A stretch of 7,419 nucleotides of DNA from Candidatus Kapaibacterium sp. (GTDB taxonomy: Bacteria > Bacteroidota > Ignavibacteria > Kapaibacteriales > HRBIN21), in contig JANWXA010000092.1 in the NCBI GenBank assembly GCA_025055465.1, positions 1-7,419 on the forward strand. Reading direction: 5' to 3'. The notes beneath the pieces were generated by a model, which saw only the letters and a list, made by a program, of their open reading frames with translations, searched no databases and was not told the origin of the DNA. The first letter of the stretch is position 1. Each line of letters starts with the position of its first letter. A program made the translations under genes and the position numbers. This document shows positions 1 to 6,421 of the stretch, piece after piece.

Positions 1-3000
1 GGAGACATACCTACTGCCGGCAACGATACCAGCCTTTGTTCAATACCACCACCCTGCGAGCGCGTCTCAAATCGTAGGCGAATCGCGGCAGCTTCTGCCC
101 GAAGGGCTCGATTCTGAAGGCGAACACGTACTGGCAGGGAATCCCCAACCAGGACTGGGGTCACTACCAGCGACGATCTCGTAAGGGCCAGCTCCCCCTG
201 CGGCTCAAACGTCAACAGGAGCTGGCGTAGCTCTGGTGCGCTTGCCCCCTCCAGAGGTTCCTCCGCTTCCAACTCTATTCGGACATAGGCGTAGGGCTCC
301 GCGCTCAGGTCCAGCAAAGTATCTCCACGTTTGGCAAAAACCACGTCAGGATCCTGCTCCTCGGAGGTCCGCTTCCCATAAACAGTCAGTAACCACTGCT
401 GGGGATTTCGGAGCTGCAGTCTCAGCTCCCCGAAACGCCGTGCCGGGCCTATCCACGGAGTTAGCATACGACCCCTGGGAAAAGACTGGATAAGCTCTGC
501 TCGCACACTTGCACTGTCCCCGCGCCGAAATACTTCCACGGCGCTTCCATGCACCCCACCCCGGCGTCCCACAAATGCATAAGCGACACCGGTACGTGCC
601 AGGGAGTCCACCAACGCTGCACCGTAGGCACTTTGCAGCAGTAGACGCAGGGTATCCAATTGCGCTGCAGAAAAACGCCAAAGGCCGTCTCCGGAAACTG
701 TCCAAACCAAGTATTGCCCACTCCTGACCGAATCCCGGACCAGATCAAGGAAATACCGGACATCCTCGCCCTGCCCAGTTCGACCGGTCCGGTAAAACCG
801 AACTTGTGGCGACGTGTCCGCCGTCGGGAACACCACCACCCCAATTCCTGCCTCCTGTTCCAGTTCAAGGACTGGCCTTCCTCCAACACGCACACTTGCA
901 CGATTCCGTATGGGATCAGAGGCAGCTTCCACCACATAGCGGTGCTGACGGAGGCGCACACTGAAAGATCCATCCCCCCGGGGGGAGATTTCCATACCCC
1001 ACAAGTCATTGGCAGCAAAATCCGTGCTATCGGTTTGACGCCACTGCACTCGTCGGAAGCTAATCCCCGTGTCCACCCAGAAGGACAGTTCTAACCACCG
1101 GGTCCAAACGGTGTCTGCGTGGTGCAATGCCCGAATGCGAAAAGTATAACTCGCCCCAGAGTGCAGCACAACCGATCGGGGTTGCCAGTCTACTACCTCG
1201 TCGAAGAGGCGAAACTCTGCCGCCGTCGAGAGCGCTATCCGCTCCCCCCCCTTCCAGAGTTCGGCTTCATAGCGATATTCCTCCGCTGGTCCCAAGGGGT
1301 TCAGTACACGAAAGCGAGGTTGGCCTGGTTGGACATGCCAAAAGGGCAGTGGCTCCAAAGGTAGTAAGCCCCGCTGCTGAACACGATACCCCAGATTCCC
1401 AGTGTTGTTATCCCGCCTCCGCTCCCCAACAAGGCCGTCTGCATTGAGCTGTATTTCAATCCGATGATGACCTAACTGCTGCCACGCTTCTGGTAGGGAG
1501 ACATCCAGCACTGTACTCGATCGCACGGTGCCCACCGGAAGCCAGAAAGTGTCTTCCCCCACACTGCCTTTGTACACGAGCCGGATTCGGCACTCGGACT
1601 GCGGAACAGTCCCGAGGTTGCCCACCGCTATCCTAATACGCACACTATCCCCCACCACAAACTCCCCCGTGGGGATCCCGTCTCCACGATGCACAAACGG
1701 GGTCGGAGGCAGAAAGAAGAAGTCCGGTACCGTGTCCACTGGAAACAGCAACAACGGATCTCCTAACAGGGTGTGCTGCAGCACTGTCGCCCGGTACACA
1801 TCTTCTCTTACGAACGGCACCAAAGGTAGCCGGGCCATAACATAAAGTGGTCCTACCATGCGCAGCTTGTGTTCGACAAGGGCTTGGAAGAAGTAATGCT
1901 GTACCGTGCTTTCCACATTATCCACCCCGATCCCTGACATTCCCATCGCTGCTACCATCCCGCGACGGGCGGAGACAACGTATTGCTCGTTGAACGAGCG
2001 AACGTACGGGACAGCAAAATTCCCCATGGAACAGGACAGCGTCATGAGAATTCCCTGCCTTTGAGAATTAGTCAACCGATATGGCTCCCACCCCTGGACT
2101 TCCATATTCGCTTCGGCGCCGTGCCCGAAGTATGTAGTAAGTCCTACGCCTTCCTGCAGCACCTGACGGATGAGCGGGCCATAGCGACTGCTGCTGGGTT
2201 CAGGAGTCTCCTTTTGGATGACTGTTGCCTCCATACCCAGCAGACCAGTCAGCCAACTGTAATACGTGTTCATAGTGTTCGTAAAGCCGTAGCCGAACAC
2301 AAGCAGAGCCCGCTTCCGCCAGAGCTCCTCAGCAGCGTCCTCCCATGCCACAAGCTTGTCAAGCACTACTCTTGCTTCAGCGCTATCAGCAACGGGAAGA
2401 CGCCCCACAAAGAGCTCCGGCACGTAGTCCTGCCCATCCAGGAGAGTATACCAATAGTCGCTCGGGGGAACTCCGTAAGAAGGCACCAAATTAGGCTTAG
2501 AGTACCCCAAAATGTTCCGGGTATCCCAGTTAGCAGAACCCAGGAGAAGTAGAAATTGCGGTGCAGGAGGGCTCCATTGAGTATAGGCATAGCGCAGAAA
2601 CTCTTTGATGGCGTGCGGGGATAGGCGCCCATGACCAAAAGCCACGGCAATATCCCGGGTTGAGACTATGCGTACCCGCACCTTACGCGTCCGTTCTCGG
2701 TACTCTGCCCAGCGCTGGGCTGCCGCCCATAGTTGCGGAGGCGTTACAAGGATAACATCCGCCTGCGGTTCCGGATCAAGCAACGAGGTCGGCTCAATCC
2801 TTTCTAAAAGCGGTCTTTCCCAGAGACCTGCCTGCGCTGCCCACACAACAGCAGTGTCGTTCGGCGGAAGCGCGAATGTTACCCTGTACTGACCTCCCAC
2901 ACCGAAGCGCGCCCATAGCAGATTCGCCCACGATCCAGGAACAGCACTATGTTCTACCACATCCGTGGTATCGCCCACTCGCAATGCCCACACCCATGCG

Positions 3001-4868
3001 TCGCCCCGTGCAGCTCGTTCCCCCTTCCTTAGCCCCCAGCTCTGTAGGAGCAACAACACGTCCGCTGGGGGTTCAGCCGCACTTGCCCAGACAATAAGGG
3101 TTCCAGGCGGGAGTTGCCGTACAAGCTGGTACACCCCCGATGCTCCCATCCGTACCCATCGCTGTTGTAACTCATATCGAGGAGGTTGCCACCACAGCAG
3201 CAAAATCCCTGCTTCTGTCCAACGGGCAACAAGGCTATCCCCGATAAAAGCCTCTACCCGTGGTTGTGCTCCCGACCGTGCGGCGACACGCGCGGTGACC
3301 TCTGGATCCCCGGACAGTACTGCTGCTCGCGCTCGCAGCGTGTCCAGGAGGACAACCGGGGAGCTACCGAAACCATGAACAGTCATGCTCCCACCACGTT
3401 CTCCGGCAGCAGCCGTGCCATGCCATACTCCACCGATTGCTACCGGTCGGGGGCGCAACCGAAGCCTCCACATGTCCACCGCCTGCTCGGCTGCTGAACA
3501 GACAACCCCTGTATCGGCAGAGAGCGAATAAACAGCACAGTGGTTCCACCCTGCCGACCATTTCCCCGGCTCAAGAGCCGACTGCCACACAAGAGGTCCC
3601 CAACCGCTTGCCTGGAGGGCGGAAAGAGTGTCTCCATTGAGCACGATCTGCCAACGATGTTCCGGTGCGCACACCGGAACTCTGTTGAAGGCATAACCCT
3701 GGAGGCTCAACCAAACGGTATCTGCTGACGGTAATTGGAGAGAGTCCCGCCATGGGCTTCCACCAGCCCGAAGCACTGCCCAATACCACCCCTCTCCTGG
3801 CGCAGACTCCGTGCGATACCTCAAAAAACCCTCGTTGACCCCCTGGACATACACTCTCTCCCGCTCCCAGTGTACCACCATGGGGAGAATCTGGACAGGG
3901 GTGCCCGTGTCATTTCCCCCTTCAGCGAACGCTGCAAGTCGCCGTCCCAAACCGCTATCTCGGAGCACAAGGAAAAAGGATTCCCCTGCCGCATAGAAGT
4001 CCAGCCATGTCGTGTCGCCTGCTGCGCGTCGACCGAAGAAAAAGAGCGTATCTACCTCATCCAGCTTCCCATTCGTGTCGCGCAAAAGGATGGGTACAGG
4101 AGTCCCACGCCAGAGCAACTCCAAACGCTCTGCCGGCGCATCTCGCCACTCAGGCATGAGACGGAGGGCATCGTTTAGAGTCACCATCGCGATGCCATCG
4201 CGGGTCGTCGTCAGGTGCAAAACCGGCTCCTCAAAGCGAAAAAGGGATTCGGCCGCGCGAAGCGTTTCACACTGGCGAAATGCCTGTGCATGGTCCGAAT
4301 TGAGTATAAGGCGTACAAACTCCCTTTCTCCGACTGCCCAGCGGGGCTCCCCCGACACCTTCACAGGCTCTCGATAGCGCACGTGCACTCGCAGCTTAGA
4401 CCACAATTGCAGCCGCTGATCCCCCGGTTCATAGGTCCACGGGCAGATACGCAGAAGCGCAAGGGGTATCCCACGCCAGATACCCAAGTATTCTAATCGC
4501 ACGAATGGCGTTATCGGCTGCACCGGAGGCCCAGGTCTTTCTCTCAACAGCTCTCCAACAGAAGCCAATCTAACAGACTGCCACTCTCGCCGGTGAAGCA
4601 CCTCAAAGCGAACCTCAGGCAATTGCCCCGGTGAGGGAAGGGCAACCAGGAAAGCAAGACACTCCGCAGCTGCTACCGAAGAGTCTGGCAACAATGTTGC
4701 ACCAGGCTCGTTCAGCTGTGCAAAAGCCTGACCGCTGGGTAGCACCGATACCTGTGCACGAACAAAATTTAGGTGTAGCGCGATCCCTTCCGACGCGAGG
4801 CTTTGCTGCACCACTGCGGCTGCGGTCGCGACACCACTCAGCCCCAATACCACGGTACCCCACAGCAT
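1..4868 (-). CDS. porU2: PorU2-like secreted C25 (gingipain-type) cysteine peptidase, 3' end missing
   Basis: Large exported cysteine peptidase or sortase-like protein; 1622 codons are visible, open throughout, and the C-terminus lies off the left edge. Order of domains: signal-like segment (about 1-22); gingipain-type propeptide (about 25-165, with LGIWRG); N-terminal domain with LFFFGRR at 275-281; beta domain with HRWQIVLNG near 404-412; first ILEI-like segment (about 578-635); C25 peptidase domain (about 700-1042) with SDYW at 803-806, His916 in YFGHGA, Cys946 in LSCSMGNF and the family end signature LLGDP at 1034-1038; CARDB-like (about 1055-1160, ending RRRDNN); FN3-like (to about 1290); second ILEI-like domain (about 1297-1450); then a region with WIGPA at 1472-1476. 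The His-Cys spacing matches gingipains. C25 proteins with this plan are named PorU2 (putative T9SS sortase), so the symbol is by resemblance. It may instead be a T9SS cargo protease; the missing tail would show a sorting domain. ATG 4868 is the only start codon after the upstream in-frame TAG. Confidence 0.85.
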   Translation of the reverse strand, partial: MLWGTVVLGLSGVATAAAVVQQSLASEGIALHLNFVRAQVSVLPSGQAFAQLNEPGATLLPDSSVAAAECLAFLVALPSPGQLPEVRFEVLHRREWQSVRLASVGELLRERPGPPVQPITPFVRLEYLGIWRGIPLALLRICPWTYEPGDQRLQLWSKLRVHVRYREPVKVSGEPRWAVGEREFVRLILNSDHAQAFRQCETLRAAESLFRFEEPVLHLTTTRDGIAMVTLNDALRLMPEWRDAPAERLELLWRGTPVPILLRDTNGKLDEVDTLFFFGRRAAGDTTWLDFYAAGESFFLVLRDSGLGRRLAAFAEGGNDTGTPVQILPMVVHWERERVYVQGVNEGFLRYRTESAPGEGWYWAVLRAGGSPWRDSLQLPSADTVWLSLQGYAFNRVPVCAPEHRWQIVLNGDTLSALQASGWGPLVWQSALEPGKWSAGWNHCAVYSLSADTGVVCSAAEQAVDMWRLRLRPRPVAIGGVWHGTAAAGERGGSMTVHGFGSSPVVLLDTLRARAAVLSGDPEVTARVAARSGAQPRVEAFIGDSLVARWTEAGILLLWWQPPRYELQQRWVRMGASGVYQLVRQLPPGTLIVWASAAEPPADVLLLLQSWGLRKGERAARGDAWVWALRVGDTTDVVEHSAVPGSWANLLWARFGVGGQYRVTFALPPNDTAVVWAAQAGLWERPLLERIEPTSLLDPEPQADVILVTPPQLWAAAQRWAEYRERTRKVRVRIVSTRDIAVAFGHGRLSPHAIKEFLRYAYTQWSPPAPQFLLLLGSANWDTRNILGYSKPNLVPSYGVPPSDYWYTLLDGQDYVPELFVGRLPVADSAEARVVLDKLVAWEDAAEELWRKRALLVFGYGFTNTMNTYYSWLTGLLGMEATVIQKETPEPSSSRYGPLIRQVLQEGVGLTTYFGHGAEANMEVQGWEPYRLTNSQRQGILMTLSCSMGNFAVPYVRSFNEQYVVSARRGMVAAMGMSGIGVDNVESTVQHYFFQALVEHKLRMVGPLYVMARLPLVPFVREDVYRATVLQHTLLGDPLLLFPVDTVPDFFFLPPTPFVHRGDGIPTGEFVVGDSVRIRIAVGNLGTVPQSECRIRLVYKGSVGEDTFWLPVGTVRSSTVLDVSLPEAWQQLGHHRIEIQLNADGLVGERRRDNNTGNLGYRVQQRGLLPLEPLPFWHVQPGQPRFRVLNPLGPAEEYRYEAELWKGGERIALSTAAEFRLFDEVVDWQPRSVVLHSGASYTFRIRALHHADTVWTRWLELSFWVDTGISFRRVQWRQTDSTDFAANDLWGMEISPRGDGSFSVRLRQHRYVVEAASDPIRNRASVRVGGRPVLELEQEAGIGVVVFPTADTSPQVRFYRTGRTGQGEDVRYFLDLVRDSVRSGQYLVWTVSGDGLWRFSAAQLDTLRLLLQSAYGAALVDSLARTGVAYAFVGRRGGVHGSAVEVFRRGDSASVRAELIQSFPRGRMLTPWIGPARRFGELRLQLRNPQQWLLTVYGKRTSEEQDPDVVFAKRGDTLLDLSAEPYAYVRIELEAEEPLEGASAPELRQLLLTFEPQGELALTRSSLVVTPVLVGDSLPVRVRLQNRALRAEAAAIRLRFETRSQGGGIEQRLVSLPAVGMS
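973..986. repeat. Perfect G/C palindrome inside the peptidase gene
   Basis: TCCCCCCGGGGGGA is a perfect 14-base palindrome made of six C then six G. It lies in the coding sequence between the FN3-like and second ILEI-like regions, where the protein reads ISPRGDG. The reading frame is intact across it. It may simply reflect proline/glycine codons, but it is hard to copy and sequence accurately. Confidence 0.9.
1244..1251. repeat. Run of eight C (G8 on the coding strand) inside the peptidase gene
   Basis: Eight consecutive C on the plus strand are read as G8 in the coding direction and encode part of KGGER, just after the CARDB-like region. The frame is open in this sequence. Runs of this length are prone to slippage by one base, which would cut off the downstream part of the protein. 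No evidence of variation can be seen in a single sequence. Confidence 0.9.
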
Positions 4869-4888
4869 TTTCCTGCGGAGGCAGAAAA
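4868..4888 (-). promoter_or_regulatory. Ribosome-binding site and small hairpin over the start of the peptidase gene
   Basis: Read on the minus strand, TTTTCTGC and GCAGGAAAA can pair around a CTCC loop, with one bulged G. The right arm contains AGGA (4874-4871) and ends at the A of the ATG at 4868. AGGA lies only 2 bases before the ATG, closer than usual, so it is a weak Shine-Dalgarno. The stem is short and half of it is A-T, so a regulatory role is inference. It is not a terminator: no T-run follows it. Confidence 0.3.
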
Positions 4889-4947
4889 CACCACTGGGTC
4901 TGCCACGTAAATTGCCCGACCCTACTGTGCTGCCGTAAGGACCAGTG
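4869..4947. other. Short intergenic gap within a probable two-gene operon
   Basis: This 79-base gap separates the stop codon of the membrane-protein gene from the start of the peptidase gene, both on the minus strand. Apart from the small hairpin at its downstream end I see no terminator and no convincing promoter. The frame of the peptidase gene stays open through the gap but has no ATG, GTG or TTG, so the gene cannot be extended upstream with a standard start. Confidence 0.6.
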
Positions 4948-6270
4948 CTACGATTTACTCTCGTTAGTTTTCGCCTCCACTACCTCCCGAATGCCGATGA
5001 GAATTTTCTGGCTAATCTCCTCGGCAACCATTCGCCTGACGCTGTCATCTGAGGTCAAGTACTCTGTGATAGCCTGCTCTACGCGCCTACGAATAAGCTC
5101 AGTGGTACCCCCCTCTAAAGCCTCTGCCAGGCGATGGATGTCACGCGACTGCTGTTCCAATGTCTCCAGTTGCCCGCGAGCTGCATCCTCCATCTTCTTG
5201 AGCATTTTGTCCACTCGCTCCTCCGCCTCAGTATAGAAGAGCGTAAAGGCTAACAGCGTGAGCATGGAAAACTCCAAGAAGATGGCAAACAGGATTAGCG
5301 TCGGACGTGTCGCCGGAATGAATTTCAATCCACGGATGCCAATGGCAATAATCAACAGAGCTGCTCCCCCGTAGGCCAACCCGGTGACCGCATTGGAGTA
5401 CTGCTCAGCAAAATGATGGCTCATATAGAGGCGGAGAGCTTTGACAAGGCGTAGTCGGTTTTGCTGCCAGTCCTGGGCTGCTCGAGTGTCAATGATCTCC
5501 CTTGCGACGAAGTCAGAGAAATGCTCTCGGATGCGGTTATCCAAAACCTCACGTCGGAACCTGGTGGGGTCCATATCGGGGGTAAAGGCCTCTTCGAAAC
5601 GGACCGGATACCGGCGTGAAGCTGCCTGCTCTTCTGGCATTGTCCGTTCCCAGACGTAGCGGAAAACTTGCGAGAGCTCCCGCCAGTCCAACTTTGCCAA
5701 TTCTTCGTCCCGCAATACCAAGGTATTGATTACCTCCTCACTGAAGCCAGTCTGGATGCGTATCTTGGCTTTTGTTTCCTCGATCGCCTCCTCCACCTTT
5801 GCAGACATCAGTCCAATAGAAGGCGGTAGAATTAGGGTCAGCAGAACCGCTATCAGGAAACCTATATCCAGCGAAAGGATAATAAAGCCGAAGGGTTCCA
5901 GGATAATAGGATCCTCCCCTAACTTAGGGGCTCGTGCCAACCACTCGCTAGCAGCTTTCGTATACCCATGCTCTTTCTCGTTACGCGGCTTGTCAGTGAA
6001 ATCAAAAATATATTCTCGATTGATGTACTCTTTGCGCACCTCCGTGCCCGCAAATTTTTCCCCCTCTGCTGACGGCGAGGCGTATACTCCACGGAAGTTG
6101 ACCAAGGGCTTGCCCGTTGCTGGTTTGAACTGGGTGATAAAGAAATATTCCACAATCCGCGGAAGCAAAAATGCCTGGAAAATCCATGTCGTTCCCAAAA
6201 AGAGCACGACGAAGAGCGCATAATGCAGAAAACCTGCCCGAACCGACCGGGACTGCCTGGGTTTCACCAT
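4948..6270 (-). CDS. Four-pass membrane protein with coiled-coil tail, function unknown
   Basis: I do not recognise this 440-residue protein. It has four hydrophobic segments: about 14-36, 127-149, 297-316 and 323-347. The N-terminus is basic (KPRQSRSVR), so the likely topology is N-in/C-in in the inner membrane. This places an extracytoplasmic loop at about 37-126, a large charged cytoplasmic domain at about 150-296, and a cytoplasmic tail from 348. The tail is rich in Glu, Lys, Arg and Gln with heptad-like spacing (about 348-400), suggesting a coiled coil and self-association. I see no catalytic or nucleotide-binding motif. The ATG at 6270 is followed at once by the basic segment and TM1; no clear Shine-Dalgarno precedes it. 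The gene is followed after 79 bases by the C25 peptidase gene on the same strand, so the two probably share a transcript. A role in envelope or secretion functions is inferred only from that neighbour. Confidence 0.85.
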   Translation of the reverse strand: MVKPRQSRSVRAGFLHYALFVVLFLGTTWIFQAFLLPRIVEYFFITQFKPATGKPLVNFRGVYASPSAEGEKFAGTEVRKEYINREYIFDFTDKPRNEKEHGYTKAASEWLARAPKLGEDPIILEPFGFIILSLDIGFLIAVLLTLILPPSIGLMSAKVEEAIEETKAKIRIQTGFSEEVINTLVLRDEELAKLDWRELSQVFRYVWERTMPEEQAASRRYPVRFEEAFTPDMDPTRFRREVLDNRIREHFSDFVAREIIDTRAAQDWQQNRLRLVKALRLYMSHHFAEQYSNAVTGLAYGGAALLIIAIGIRGLKFIPATRPTLILFAIFLEFSMLTLLAFTLFYTEAEERVDKMLKKMEDAARGQLETLEQQSRDIHRLAEALEGGTTELIRRRVEQAITEYLTSDDSVRRMVAEEISQKILIGIREVVEAKTNESKS

Positions 6271-6313
6271 AGTAGATATTCCAAAACTTGTTGAACCCTT
6301 GCTTTAGTGGGGA

Positions 6314-6344
6314 CGAATATAAGGCGTTTTACGCTTCCTACCAA
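6314..6344 (-). promoter_or_regulatory. Possible Bacteroidota-type promoter for the leftward operon
   Basis: On the minus strand, TTGG (6344-6341) is followed after 19 bases by TATATTCG (6321-6314). Primary promoters in Bacteroidota typically have TTTG near -33 and TAnnTTTG near -7, so the downstream element matches at all but one fixed position and the upstream one only partly. Transcription would begin near 6307, about 37 bases before the ATG at 6270. This rests on a weak consensus and is tentative. Confidence 0.25.
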
Positions 6345-6376
6345 GCACGCTACGGACACGAAGGAAACACCTACTT

Positions 6377-6396
6377 CGTTGCTTTCTAAGCAAACG
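6377..6396. repeat. Inverted repeat upstream of lat, possible operator
   Basis: TTGCTT (6379-6384) and AAGCAA (6388-6393) are perfect inverted arms around TCT. Outer CG and ACG extend the pairing by two base pairs, with one A bulged. It ends 25 bases before the lat start codon, where a repressor or activator site would fit. It could also form a short hairpin in the mRNA leader. It has no T-run, so it is unlikely to be a terminator. The arms are short enough that chance is possible. Confidence 0.35.
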
Positions 6397-6421
6397 TGGT
6401 GTGCATTAGGCGCTTTGACTC

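Larger units (their letters stand above)
6271..6421. other. Divergent intergenic region between the membrane-protein gene and lat
   Basis: These 151 bases separate two genes read outward, so they should hold promoters for both directions. It is visibly more A/T-rich than the flanking genes. TTGCTTT occurs at 6299-6305 and again at 6379-6385, the second copy inside an inverted repeat. A possible leftward promoter is listed separately. I found no convincing promoter for lat. I see no RNA gene and no credible small gene here. Confidence 0.6.

Noticed and set aside
461..1018. 185-residue open frame on the minus strand
   Set aside because: It lies inside the peptidase gene in another frame; the peptidase frame there shows ILEI-like motifs and is open throughout.
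1983..2552. 189-residue open frame on the plus strand
   Set aside because: It is antisense to the C25 catalytic domain, its product resembles no family, and the opposite strand carries clear catalytic motifs over the same bases.
3735..4178. 147-residue open frame on the plus strand
   Set aside because: Antisense to the N-terminal domains of the peptidase; no recognisable protein features.
4615..4863. 82-residue open frame on the minus strand starting MGYRGIG
   Set aside because: It is a second frame over the N-terminus of the peptidase gene. The main frame gives a signal-like segment and a propeptide; this one gives an Arg/Cys-rich product with no meaning.
1..4868. Idea that the peptidase gene is broken, because no long minus-strand frame with both a start and a stop lies here
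   Set aside because: Reading every codon from 4868 to the left edge shows no stop and no shift; the frame simply continues beyond the window.
4631..5236. 201-residue open frame on the plus strand
   Set aside because: It spans the ends of two well-supported minus-strand genes and its composition is that of a shadow frame.
5726..6223. 165-residue open frame on the plus strand
   Set aside because: Antisense to the four-pass membrane protein, whose hydrophobic segments and topology are coherent.
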